Below are positions 47,161 to 58,306 of a stretch of 64,000 bases of DNA, piece by piece. Source of the stretch: Blasia pusilla (taxonomy: Eukaryota; Marchantiophyta; Marchantiopsida; Blasiales); the NCBI GenBank assembly GCA_050084515.1, contig CM114272.1:36084001-36148000 (forward strand), given 5' to 3'. How positions within the stretch are numbered: position 1 is the stretch's first letter; the number at the start of each line of letters is the position of its first letter. The position numbers and the translations under genes are program-made. Below the pieces are notes generated by a model. The model was not told the DNA's origin, made no database searches, and was given only the letters and a program-made list of their open reading frames with translations.

Positions 47161-48363
47161 CGTTCACATTGTCAAAGGCATTACACACACCATCGATGGT
47201 GTCTTGATGACCAATGATGCCTACAAATCAGGCAGGTGTGTCGACATTACGAGGAGTTGGAGTGGCAACTCCTATGTTGGCTCGAGTGGAGTTAGTGTCG
47301 GCCATAGTGTTGGAGGTAGCCACCAGGGTGAGCCAAGCTCCATTATTTTATGCCATTGAGTTGGCGACGTTGGGAGTTGGACCAGCTGAGGTGTTCCGGA
47401 TGGCTACCACATTGTGTAAGCATGAAGAGGTGACTGCCTCTCGTTCATAGGTAGTTGAGGAGGTGGTGGACTTGCCCTCGGATCAGGTGCTTGGGACGTC
47501 TCCCACAGAGTCATGGCATGCAGCGGCGGCAAAGTTGGTAGATATGCCAGCCCGACCGGCCATAGAGCGGGCCATGGTGACATCTTGCGTGGTGTTATTG
47601 GATAACAAAGCTGGTGTATTTCACTGGGTTAGTCTGACAGGGACAGTGTACCACCCATAGCGCGTCCTACTTAACTCGGGAGCGCAACCCTTGATGTTAG
47701 GGAAGGCGGCGTGTTTAGCGTTGGGGTTACGAAAGGACGACATTGAGCCTTCTCCCTTCCAGATACAGACATCGATTGGGGGCGTGTCACCCACATAGCA
47801 TATGACTCGACAAGAGATAGCTATTAGAATCCATCCAGAGTATGCAACAAATAGTGCTATGGTGCATACACATGCGATTACGACACCAGCTGAGCCGTAT
47901 GATGTGTTGGTGGGGAGAGCAGTGCTATATCCCCTAGCATTCATCCTTGACTCTTGGGAGGAGACCGTTGCTTATCACCAGGGTGGCCGTCAGATGACGG
48001 GCGAATGAGTCAATCATCCTTGTAGTTTACGAGACAAGGAGGTCGACCACGAGACGAGTCTATGACCACGTTGGCAGCTTTCACAAGAAGTGTTAGCTAG
48101 CCAGGAGAGTTGTTGGAGGGGAACGCACATGCGGAGGATGTCCCACTGGCGGATAGTCCCACGGAGAGATAGGCCATGGCGGATGTGTCTTCCCATGTTG
48201 GCAAGACCTCTTCACCATTGTGGGGTACGACTCGAGAGCTATACAGGAGTGTTGACGACCTTGTGAGGCAGGTGTAGTGTCATGGCTTTATCCCGGAGCA
48301 GCGAGAGTCAGGTGGAAATCATGCTCTTGGAGTGGAGAAGTTGACACCACTGGATACCACACC
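47161..48363 (+). pseudogene. Protease region of Copy 2 (catalytic Asp changed to Asn)
   Basis: Blocks are VDMPARPAIERAM, VVLLDNKAGVFHWVSLTG, then RVLLNSGAQPLMLGKA (DSG is NSG), PFQIQTSIGGVSP, EPYDVLVGRAVLYPLAFILD and SWEETVAYHQGG. It ends at the Copy 3 insertion point. The Asp to Asn change would abolish a retropepsin. Confidence 0.75.
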
Positions 48364-48980
48364 TGTTGTGCGCATATACATCGCTACACAACATACATCG
48401 TTGTCACCGAATACACACACAAACACGCACGATCCCGTGCTAACTCATGGCATCCAAACAACGAGACAAGAAGTACTAAAATATCTCCAATCAAGTAAGA
48501 TCCAATCTCTCTCTACACCATCTCACACCATAGCTCTCAAAGATGTGCACTCTCTCTCATGTCAAACCAAACCCACTCTCCTAATGAGAGGCTTGGGTTA
48601 CACTCACAAGGCAAGGGACCATAGCTCCGCCGCCTTATGCCAAGAGGTTCAACAAAGAGAGAATGAGCTCTCAAGCTCTCTCTCCTTGAGGTATACCCCT
48701 CCCCTCTTCCAAGCTCTCTCCATGGTAACCTATTCTCCCAAGTCATCTCCTTGGCTCTTGACCTGATGTAGGAGGTCAAAGGCCACTTACCAAAAATATA
48801 AAGTCAATCATATACTCAAAATAGTACTTACCTAAAATAATAAGTTCCTCAATATGGCTCCAAATGAGCCGGAACGAAGGGGAAACCTGGAAACCTGCTC
48901 TCTCAGGTTTCCTGGGGCCTTAGCAGGTCATCCTCGACCTACTAAGCCTGCCCTCTACTACTCGCAAAGGCGCCCTACTA
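48364..48980 (-). repeat. Copy 3 3' LTR, truncated
   Basis: Closely matches the 9246-9890 LTR but lacks its first ~30 bp on the minus strand; it is fused to RNase H sequence. Left neighbour is Copy 2 protease sequence. Confidence 0.85.
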
Positions 48981-50132
48981 CAAACTCTCTACCCCCATCA
49001 TCATGATGGGTGAGCACCGCTCCAAGCCCCAACATGCTCCAATCTGTGTGCAATTGGAAAGGACGCCCCCTGATCGGTCTCCTCAAGATGGGCGCGGATG
49101 TCAACCTGTCCTTGAGAAACTGAAATGCTTGCTCCTGCTCATCCTCCTGGTGCCACTTGTGATCCACCTTGGTCAACAAGGTCAACGGCTTTGCAATCAA
49201 ACTGAATCCCTTGACATACCGCCGATAGAAGTTCGCCAATCCCATGAATGCGTGAACACGGCTCACATTTGTAGGGCGTGGAATGCGTGAGATAGCCTCT
49301 ACCTTCGCCTTCTCAATACCAAGGCCCCCTGGGTATATCGTATGACCCAAGTACTCAATCTGGTCGTAGAAGAACTTACAGTTGCCTGGATGTAGCTTCA
49401 TCCCATGTAATTGCAATCGTCGAAATACCTCCTCTAGATGTCGCTCATGCTCCTCAACCGTGGCGCTAAAGACTAGAATATCATCAATATAACACCTAGC
49501 AAAATCCGGACCAGCCAAGATCCTATTCATGACCCTCTGAAACTCAGCCAGGGCGTTCTTTAACCCAAATGATAAGAACCGCCATTGGTACAAACAATCC
49601 TTCCCGTGAGGATGGATGTCCCAAAATGCCGTCTTTTGCCTATCCTCCAATTTGATAGGCAGCTGATGGTGTCCGGTCGCAAATCCAATGAACTAAAGAC
49701 CTTTGCGTGACTAATCGCATCAAAGATCTCCTCAGGGGTGGGCATGGGATACCTATCGGACTTTGTCTGCCGATTGATAGGTCGGTAATCCCCACACATC
49801 CGCCTATCCGTCTAGTTGCCATGCATATCCTTCTTGGCGGGCATGATAGTGGCAGATACATACTCCCCATGCGATATCTCCACTAGTCCTGCTCCAACCA
49901 AGTCCTGGCTCCTACTCTGAATTAGAGCCCTCTCCATATCACTGTACCTGTAGGGTCGTCGGAAGATTGGCGTATCACTCGACAACTTAGTGCAGATCCC
50001 GGATCCCTTCAACGTACCCAAATCCTCCATGCTAAACAAAAAGCACATCTTATAACTCCTGAGGAACTGATGTATCCGGCGCCGCTCTCCTCTTGTCAAC
50101 TTAGGGCACATATCTGGCTCCCAAGTCTCCAT
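48981..50132 (-). pseudogene. Reverse transcriptase and partial RNase H of Copy 3
   Basis: The longest pol frame in the window (48958-49650): WRFLSFGLKNALAEFQRVMN, CYIDDILVFSATVEEHERHL (YIDD catalytic core), LGHTIYPGGLGIEKAKVEAI, LANFYRRYVKGFSLIAKPLT and RNase H start LHTDWSMLGLGAVLTHHDD with its Asp intact. The N-terminal RT (METWEPDMCPKLTRGERRRI, MCGDYRPINRQTKSDRYPMP) is in another frame. RNase H stops at the LTR junction. Confidence 0.88.
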
Positions 50133-50299
50133 TGTGACTACAGTAGGACTCTCTGGCGCGAGTATCGCTGGTTGCTATGATGCAACCCCATCTTGAACAA
50201 CAACACTCAGCTGCTCTCTTGCAGCCAACTGCAAACTCTGATCTCCTCCATGTGCAGTGTCCAGAACCACGCTCGATGTTGTGGCTATCATCTCCAGGC

Positions 50300-51440
50300 G
50301 TATCTACAAAACATCCTTGGAAGTCCAAGGGTGTCTCTCCCGATCTTCCCTCGTGTGAAGGTCTCCTCGGGTCCCGACCCCAACCACTTCCTCCACCGTC
50401 TCGATAGGCATGGGGTTCACCATCGCAACTGCAGTGATGTGTCGCGATCTCATACGACGCTGGTCAGCCACTCCCAAGCTGAAGATCCATGTCAAGCAGT
50501 TCAAGTCCATCGCCTGACCCAAGACATGGCGTCGTGATGCCTCTCACAGTGACGATATTGTCGTCACTCCTGTGGGAAATCCCATTGCTCACTCTCTCTT
50601 GTCGGCGTTGGGCTTCACCAACCGCTGGACCTGGTCATCCCAAACCAAGCCAGGACCGGTCTCCTTGTATGCATAGGAAGCGGGAAAACTCACAAATGTG
50701 GGCAAGCCTGCCCGCGGCCTGCCTACCCTGTTGACCATAGTCAACGGTGGTCGATCATCCTGCCTCACTGCCTATGATCGATGACCTGGATCCAGAATGG
50801 AATCCACTAACAAATGGGAGGGTCGCTCCACTCTCGCATACGCCCTCCGTAACACAGCATAGGGCACCAAGTTGGTCCACCATAGACGCATGCGATGGGC
50901 TCTAGAACCTACACTAGCCGCATCCAAGAACACTGTTGGGCCGATCCAAGCATGCATTTGATGAGCACTCGTCACCACTTGTGACCTAGAGTCTCCTAAG
51001 ATTGGCACATTCTTCATAATGTAGGCTAGAGAACAAGACTGGTGCTCTTGCAACTACCGTAAGACCTTCAACATCTCCCAAAACAACCTGGACTGAGTGT
51101 CAGCCAACCCGTTGCCTCGTCCAGCACTTGATTGGCCTTGACATGGCCAACCAAAAATGACCAAATCAATGGTCCCTACCCGTTCTAAGTCTTGCGCCCC
51201 CAACAACGAAATATCCCTCGGGAGGGAACTTTGGTAGCCCTGTACCGCGCACGCAAACAATAAGTTGGGAAAATGTAGGCGTAACTACGCCACATGTCTT
51301 AGGTGAGACGCGCCTCGCAACATCATCACTCTCCACATACATATATTGTTGTACTTGCACTCCTGCTTGCAAAATAGCACCTAACTCGGTGCTAATCCCT
51401 CCAAAGAGATCTAACACTCGAATTCCCTCCTCCGGGGTAC
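50300..51440 (-). pseudogene. C5 DNA methyltransferase domain of Copy 3 (PCQ catalytic motif intact)
   Basis: Motif I VLDLFGGISTELG (last Gly of the usual STG replaced by Glu), YVESDDVARRVS, a short frame loss, then SSLPRDISLLGAQDLERVG, IDLVIFGWPCQGQSSAGRG (PCQ at 51138-51146), LADTQSRLFWEMLKVLR, MKNVPILGDSR, FLDAASVGSRAHRMRLWWTN. It continues into a variable tail ending HPWTSKDVL near 50305. This is the best preserved catalytic half in the window. Two or three frameshifts remain, so no complete enzyme is encoded. Confidence 0.85.
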
Positions 51441-52150
51441 ACCACACAATGGTGTGGTATCCAAGGATGTCATCGTAGCACTCCGTGCTACCTTGGGTTC
51501 CTCAAACCCGTCATGTTCCGGTGCAAATGCCTTGCTCCACGCGGTCTGCACGTGCTCATCTGCCAATCGTCGAAGCTCCTCAATCGAGCCCCACAACGGC
51601 ACCTCTCCTCCACGGAATGATGCGGCTACCATAACACTCCTCTCCATAGAAATGTCAGAAATGGGAGTATCCTCTGTATGGACATGTCTCTCAATCAAGT
51701 CACTAGGCCAAGTGATGGCACTTCTAAATGTTGCGAAGATCGCCACCTCTCCTGGCCGTCGCTCGATCACTTCACCTGTGAATCAAACGGGTAATGAGCT
51801 AAGGCGCCCATCACCTGGGCAAACCCCATCGGGTATAACACTGCTCCACCAACCAAGACCTCGTAGGACTCTGCATCAGTCACTATCGCCTTGGCTCGTA
51901 CCACGGACTCATCTGTAGGATGTCCTGGGCGAATCCTCACCACGACCTTCTCTCAGGTGATATATTGTGTGGTACTCGCTCCACCCAAGGATGTATATAT
52001 CCAGAATGGACATCGCTCCACATCTTCTCTCATCAAGCCCAATCCTCTGAATGACGCTTTCCCCAACATCAGGGGTTGCGCTCGTGAATCCAACAAGACG
52101 CGCTGCAGACTAAAAGCTCTACCTCAGGGACTCACAAATTGGAAGAACTC
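51441..52150 (-). pseudogene. Protease of Copy 3 (DSG changed to DSR)
   Basis: LLDSRAQPLMLGK near 52070-52105 has Arg for the active-site Gly. The second half reads VMVAASFRGGEVPLWGS and RLADEHVQTAWSKAFAPEHD. A segment around 51800 lacks part of the second retropepsin half present in Copies 1 and 4 (the YWEESVSYRP region), a small deletion. Confidence 0.7.
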
Positions 52151-54310
52151 TCTTCAATTATGTAGCAACACAACACAAGGAGAAGCCATGACAGGCTCTA
52201 TCGCGGGTCTAGCGGGCATCTCCGCCATCCTAGCAGCCGCAGCTTGCCATGAATCTGATGTGGACGGCCCGAGCATCCGCTCCAAGGGCAAGTCCATCAC
52301 CTCATCTGCAATCACCTCTGAACGTGATGCAAGAACTCCAACTCCACGCTCACATAGTGAAGCGGCCAGCCGAAAAGCCTTGGTAGACGTACCCCCCAAT
52401 GTCATAACATCGCAAGCAGAAAATAAAGGAGCGCGGTACATTATGGTGGCCGCCCCCAACAACGTGCTCGACACATGCCCCTCTTAAGCATCAACAATAG
52501 GAGTCATCGCACTCGCTTCTCCCATCGCCCTTTGTGCTTGCACACCAACAACATCACCAACTCTCCAAGAACTCTGATCAGGATCCATCAATGGGGTCCT
52601 CATCGCCTCGGACAACGTGAAAGACTGAGGAAGCCTAGGCTGTTTCCTAGCTTCCCGTGGCTCTGGATCCAACTCTGCGGCTGCTCCACGCGTCACAACT
52701 GGGGTTGCCTCCATCTGGGCAACCCCGCATATCCATCCAGGATCCTCCATATCTCTGGCTGCTCCATATGATGTCGATGCTACGGATCCGACATCGGGTA
52801 ACCTCAATGCCATAGCGAAAATTTGCTCGTGTAGTTGTTGTATCTGAGCAGCCATGCCAGCCTCACGTCCGGCATCTCCCTCGTCGCGTCTAGGTGGTGG
52901 TACTCTACCTCCTCCACAGGCAGCTCCACCACCATGTCGGGAAACTCTAGCTCCTCGTCCCCCAACGGGACCACCCGGTGCACTATCTCTAGGCCCACCT
53001 CGACTGGCTACTCGCTCTGGTGCCCTCTTTGGCCCTCGGTTTGGACATAACCCAGGAAGTAAACTGAAATACCTGGCGCGTGAATGACCATCCCTCTAAC
53101 AATAGTCACACTAATAACCTCATGGTGCAGCACCATCTCCTCCTCCATGCTGAGGCACACGTCCATGACCATGACGAGTGCAATCGCGCTGATGATGGGC
53201 TCCACCATATGACCAACAAGTAATAGTAGGCGGTTGCTACTGAGCCGCATATGAAGGCGCAGGTCTTTGTGGCACGGCCTCCCGGTATCCTCCCTGAGCT
53301 TGTGGTGCCATAGTCAACCTATCTCGGAGTCCACGTTGTTGCACAGGTGGTGCAGCCAATCATGACTGCTCCCGCGCAGAACCCATGGTGGCTACGCTCT
53401 CCTCCGCCATGTTGCGCTCAATGTTCTCGGCGGTCCCAAAAACATCTCTCAACATAGGGGAGGTGTTCATAAGAAGCGCCCCCTCTTGCACCCGTGTCCG
53501 TAGGGTCCGGTCCAGCATCGCGTACCATGTCTCGATAGCATGAGCCTCTGTCACCCTAAGTGACCTTTATTAACCGGGGCAAGCGAGTGTAAGCCTCACG
53601 CAAACTCTCACCCGGGCGCCTCTGGAAGTCGTGGATGCTCCGCAACTTCTCCGTCTGTACCCCCTAGTAGTTGGCCCTCAACTCATCGAAGAACTCAACC
53701 ATGGGGTTGAACCTGGGACGAACCCGACTAGAGGGTGCAACAGCTCTAGTGCGAGTGACCCCTCCTAAACGTCACTAGTGGAAGAGGAATTAGACTCTCT
53801 TGACTCCTCCTCCTCATGTGGGAATGGCTTCGTCCATGACACATAATGTGGGTCATAGTAGAGCCTCCACGCCTCGATCTCACGTGCATATCTCTGAGAG
53901 AACTCATGGTAATCGTCCATGGGCGCCCCCTCTAAATGCTAGAACATACCGTTCTATGATGTAAATGGGTTGAACTCTCTAGAGTTCCTGGCCTGCTAGG
54001 ATTCGTACCAACTCCTAAACTGTGCTATGAAATCGTCCAACTCAATCATACCTACTGCACTTGAAAACCTACGCGGTCCTCTACCCGGGTCGTCCATCTC
54101 GTACGCCCAACTGGTAGGACCACTCACAATGTGTGGTGATGTGATCACAAACTCCTCTACATCCTCCCCCTCGTTTGATGATGAAATAGAAAGAGGTCGA
54201 GGTGGTCCCTAACGTTGAGACCCTCGGAACCTCGCGCCACTCCACGTAAAACCTCTAGAGCTACTTTCGGGTTCACCACCTCGCCTCTCAAAGTCCCGAA
54301 TGGATGCCAT
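52151..54310 (-). pseudogene. gag and spacer of Copy 3 (decayed)
   Basis: Start ATG at 54308-54310 (MASIRDFERRG). Blocks include EAHAIETWYAMLDRTLRTRV and FGTAENIERNMAEESVATMG, and both zinc-knuckle regions near 53090-53210. Two TAG codons stand in the second knuckle where Copy 1 has CAG. The spacer AAQIQQLHEQIFAMALRLPD is an uninterrupted 123-codon frame (52484-52855). Confidence 0.75.
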
Positions 54311-54458
54311 GATGACCCTCGTGCCCCCCTCACTCAATCACTCTCAACCTCGCGAGTAATCCCTCAATCACTCATCCCAAACATGCGGCACTCGATCTAC
54401 ACTCTCCCTCCCGAGACGTGTAACCTGCGACAACAAGCGGCGTGGTGCGGCCAGGCTA

Positions 54459-54713
54459 TCATCTCATTGACAACCTACCCTCAACTATGGACATCCCACA
54501 CAGGTCTATGTCCCCTAAACCACATACGTAAATGATGCTTTTAGCATCCACACAACCCAATATCCCCAAATAAACTACCCAAATCCCAGAAGTCCTCACG
54601 AGTGCAGGGTAAAGGACCAGAATGGGTAACCTAAACACATGTCGATGTCGCTCCTCAACAACTAAAAATCTTGATCCCAACTTGGTCGTGGAGACAACTC
54701 CTCCAATCAGCAA
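54459..54713 (-). CDS. Leader ORF b of Copy 3 (unknown function)
   Basis: 84 codons: LIGGVVSTTKLGSRFLVVEE, RHRHVFRLPILVLYPALVRT, GIWVVYLGILGCVDAKS, VCGLGDIDLCGMSIVEGRLS and stop after MR. Same frame and stop as in Copy 4. No known family; translation not shown. Confidence 0.4.
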   Translation of the reverse strand: MLIGGVVSTTKLGSRFLVVEERHRHVFRLPILVLYPALVRTSGIWVVYLGILGCVDAKSIIYVCGLGDIDLCGMSIVEGRLSMR

Positions 54714-54807
54714 GTCAAACTCCTCCCGTACTGACGCTGCTCAAAACTCCTCGATGGACAATGCGGTTCCAGTAGAACGGTGCGGCGTTGCGGGCGGCAC
54801 GGAACGG

Positions 54808-55047
54808 CTACGAACGGCATGGCCCTCGATGGTGGGATACGGAACTCGACGGCATACCCTCCTCAATCAACAATAAACCCACACTTTGCTCCACAATGAC
54901 GGAGCGGCTTCGCGATCGAGACAATGCGATGCAGCCACGAGCGGCACGGCACGGCAATCGAAGGCGCGTTGCGGCTACAGGCGTCACGACACGGTACTCG
55001 ATAGTCGTCGAGCGGCTACCAATCACAACATAGCAGCATGAAATCAC
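54808..55047 (-). CDS. Leader ORF a of Copy 3 (unknown function)
   Basis: 79 codons beginning MISCCYVVIGSRSTTIEYRV and ending SHHRGPCRS-stop, with SVIVEQSVGLLLIEEGM. It has the same length, start and stop as in Copy 4. No known family. Confidence 0.4.
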   Translation of the reverse strand: MISCCYVVIGSRSTTIEYRVVTPVAATRLRLPCRAARGCIALSRSRSRSVIVEQSVGLLLIEEGMPSSSVSHHRGPCRS

Positions 55048-57209
55048 AACTCAAACACCATAATCGGAGGTCCTATGCCTTCACTGGTTGATGACAAAAT
55101 TGCGATGACGGTGGCGGCCGAAACAAAGTACGTGGTGGCGACGCAAGTCAAAGAATCAACGAAAGTCGTCGAAGACCCTCCACTCCGTAATGGCGGCAAT
55201 GGAAACCAAAGGGTGGACAACGGACGGTAGACCATTGACGGTGACGGTTGAACGTTGATGGTAACGGCCGACCGCTGACCATCGATGACCGACCATTGAC
55301 AGTGGCTATGACGGCGACGGCCGCCGTCGACGTGGCGATTGGTTTCATGTTTGAACAATTTAACCCTAAAAATCGCCTAGCAATGGAAATTTTTGGAAGA
55401 TTGACCCTAAATTTTTGCTCACAACTCCAAATTGCACATTGTTTAATGCATAACGTACGCAGCTTCACGATCTACGATAGCGTCCAAAAATATTTAGAAT
55501 AAGATATTCTTGTAAAAACTCACAGGGACTGTCGTTAAGCCCAATGTCTCTTTCTCCTACATAAAATTTGGCAGCGCTTCCGCGCTGATTTCTCCCTACG
55601 AAAATATAAAACCTGTAAAAATACAAATCAGCAAGCTATATGGTGCTCTCGAGCATTGGCATGGGGCAACCTGCCCCCATAATCAATCCCTATCAGAAAT
55701 TGGACATCGCTTCCGCACGCCACTCTTCCACACGAAAAATCGGCAAATGCAAAGAACAATGAAAGCAACCCTTGCTACTTAGACTCAAAATGGTACTTAC
55801 CTAAAATAGTAAGTTCCTCAATATGGCTCCAAATGAACCTAAATGAAGGGGAAACCTGCTCTCTCACGTTTCCCAAGGCCTCAGTAGTTCATCCTCGACC
55901 TACTGAGCTTGTCCTCCTCTACTCACGAAGGCGCTCTACTAGATCTCACCCATCTATCCAAAAGACGTGACAACGGCCTGAGCATCCACTCTAAGGGCAA
56001 GTCCATCACCTCCTCTACAATCACCTCTAACGTGATGTAGGAACTCCAACTCCGCCCTCACATAGTGAAGCGGCCAGCCGGAAAGCCTCGGCCGGCGTAG
56101 CCCCCAACGTCATAACGTCATACACCATTTCACACCATAACTCTCAAAGGTGTGCACTCTCTTTCATGTCAAACCAAACCCACTCTCCTAATGAGAGGCT
56201 TGGGTTACACTCACAAGGCAAGGGACCATAGCTCCGTCGCCTTATGCAAAGAGGTTCAACAAAGAGAGAATGAGCTCTCAAGCTCTCTCTCCTCGAGGTT
56301 TCTCGGGGCCTCAGGAGGTCATCCTCAACCTACTGAGCCTGTCCTCCACTACTCATAAAGGCGCTCTACTATATCTCACCGATCTATCCTAAAAGACGTG
56401 ACAACTGTCGTGCGCATACATAGCGCTACACAATATATATCGCTGTCACCGAATATACACACAAACACGCACGATCCCATGCTAACTCATGGCATCCAAA
56501 CAACGAGACAAGAAGTACTAAAATATCTACAATCGCCCCCCTAGTTGGTGCTTAGGTCCCTCTAACTCCAGATAGCCATCTATCCCTACCTACCATGACA
56601 TACATCTCTCAGACACTAAGAGCAAGAAAGGCTAGTTGCTCATGTGGCCCCATCCTTAGTCGCCTTCCTCTCATCCATATCATAGAAAAAGTCGGAATCG
56701 AAACCTACCTAGTATCTCCTCTATGTACATCTAGGACACATCCATCGTCCCCAAGGAACTCTCGTGAGAGATGGCGTCAGATATGCCATATGCCAATCTC
56801 TCGAACATCCATCACAGACTAGCATCGTGGCAGCACCACGAGCAGAATCACACAACATACAACGCAAGCCTGCAGGAACTACTGCTAAGCTGGGATCTAC
56901 TGTACCATCAATGTTAGGAAGGTAACATGGCCAAAATTACGCACATGGTCCTTCCATACCATACCATCACGTCCCTCCAGCAAGAGAACACCGGATGGCA
57001 AAACGTCACGCACTCTCAGGATAGTGCGCCCTGGAGTCACATCCAACGTCGTCGGTGCCGTCTGCTGCAAGTAGACATAATCTCCTTGATGAAACCTTTG
57101 GATACTTGGTCGATAACCACCACCCCCAATAGTCGCATACCTCAACGTATCTCGATGCAGCGCAATTTCCAAGTTCTCGAACACCATGGGCATCCTAAAA
57201 GACGTGACA
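55048..57209 (-). other. Scrambled 5' side of Copy 3
   Basis: 55048-55784 leader; 55785-55973 first ~190 bp of an LTR; 55974-56120 protease/spacer fragment homologous to about 52270-52410; 56121-56297 and 56298-56403 two LTR fragments; 56406-56533 LTR-tail repeat; 56534-56545 purine run; to 57193 integrase C-terminus (MPMVFENLEIALHRDTLRYA, FHQGDYVYLQQTAPTTLDVT, LPSGVLLLEGRDGMVWKDH); 57194-57209 last 16 bp of the LTR terminus. Every junction is abrupt, with no obvious target duplications. Confidence 0.7.
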
Positions 57210-58170
57210 CAATGTCTAGAGGAGGGTATTTGGGTGTTAGATCTCTTCGGAGGGATTAGCACCGGATTAGCTACGGTGTTGCATGCGGGCATACGGATGC
57301 TTCAGTACCTTTATGTGGAGAGAGATCAAAATGCGCGCAAAGTATCATTACGTCATGAGGCGAGGTTGGTCCAAAGGTATCATGAGTTGTTGCCAATATC
57401 TGCAGTACGGGTGTATCAGCATACCCTACCCACCGACATCTCTTTGGTGAGGGGGCAAATTTGGATAGAGTTGGCACCTCTCATTTGGTGATTGTTGGAT
57501 GGCCATATCAAGATCATTCATCAACAAGCCGAGGGTTTGGATTGTAGGATCCGAGGTCAAGGATGTTTTGAGAGATGTTGCACGTAGTACGACACTTGCA
57601 AGAGAGTCAGACATGTTCTCGGCGTACATTTTGGAGAACATGTCGTTGTTGGGAGACAATCGTGCAAGTGTGATGATGAGTATGCATCAGGTCAGGTCGT
57701 GTTGTGTTGTTAGATACAACGAGAGTTGGATCACTTGCCCATCATCCACGATTGTGATGGACGAACTTGATACCATTAGAGGTATTGAGTCAAGCATACG
57801 ATGGAGTTTAGAGAGCACCACATCTTACAGTGGATGCTATTTTGGGCTCAAGGGGTTGATCTCAGGTGGTGACGCGGGATGATAGACCACCGTTGGCAAA
57901 TAACCAGTAGGGTGGGGGAGTTGAGGGCAACCTTACCTACGTTGGTGAGCTTCCCATCATCCCATGTCTTTCGTCAGGGAGGGCCAAGCATGATTTGGGA
58001 TGAGGTGACTCGAGCATTGTAGGAACCTATGGAAGATGAGCTTGAGCGCGCCATGGGGTTGGAGCATTGCCTACAAGGCCTGTACAGGCATTCGATGGGG
58101 GCGGGACGATGAGAGATAGGCACCCATGGACTTCTTGGGACGTGGTTTGAGCGGAGAGTGCGAAGGCAGC
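57210..58170 (+). pseudogene. C5 DNA methyltransferase of Copy 2 (PCQ changed to PYQ)
   Basis: Motif I is clean: EEGIWVLDLFGGISTGLATV, then YLYVERDQNARKVSLRHEAR. Motif IV reads VIVGWPYQ (57503-57511), catalytic Cys replaced by Tyr. It continues PRSRMF-EMLHVVRHLQ, VLLDTTRVGSLAHHPRL-WTN (one stop), PHLTVDAILGSRG and, near the end, FDGGGTMRDRHPWTSWDVV, which shows that the C-terminal tail is conserved between diverged copies. At least four stops. Confidence 0.82.
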
Positions 58171-58306
58171 CATAGCATCACATGTTTATTTTTTGGATGT
58201 GGAGCATGGTATAGGAGGTCAGAGTGGAGTGGTTGTCACAGAGATGGCTAGGGTTGCTACATAGCAACCAAAGCCAGAGGTTACATCTTCTCCGAGTGAG
58301 GTCACG

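Larger units (their letters stand above)
43673..48363 (+). mobile_element. Copy 2, left part: diverged member of the methyltransferase retrotransposon family
   Basis: LTR/leader, gag and protease on the plus strand. The text breaks at GGATACCACACC, which in Copy 4 directly precedes the methyltransferase. It resumes at 57210 after Copy 3 with the methyltransferase and RT, so the two parts are one element split by a nested insertion. Sequence divergence from Copies 1, 3 and 4 is clearly greater than among those three, so it is an older or sister lineage. Confidence 0.85.
48364..57209 (-). mobile_element. Copy 3: rearranged methyltransferase retrotransposon nested in Copy 2
   Basis: Minus-strand element with gag, protease, methyltransferase (PCQ intact), RT and part of RNase H, then a deletion of integrase that joins RNase H directly to a truncated LTR (48980|48981). 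At its 5' side the order is scrambled: leader, LTR fragment, a protease fragment, two LTR fragments, the LTR-tail repeat, polypurine tract, integrase C-terminus and the last 16 bp of an LTR. It may be two elements recombined or repeated nested insertion followed by deletions. Confidence 0.8.
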
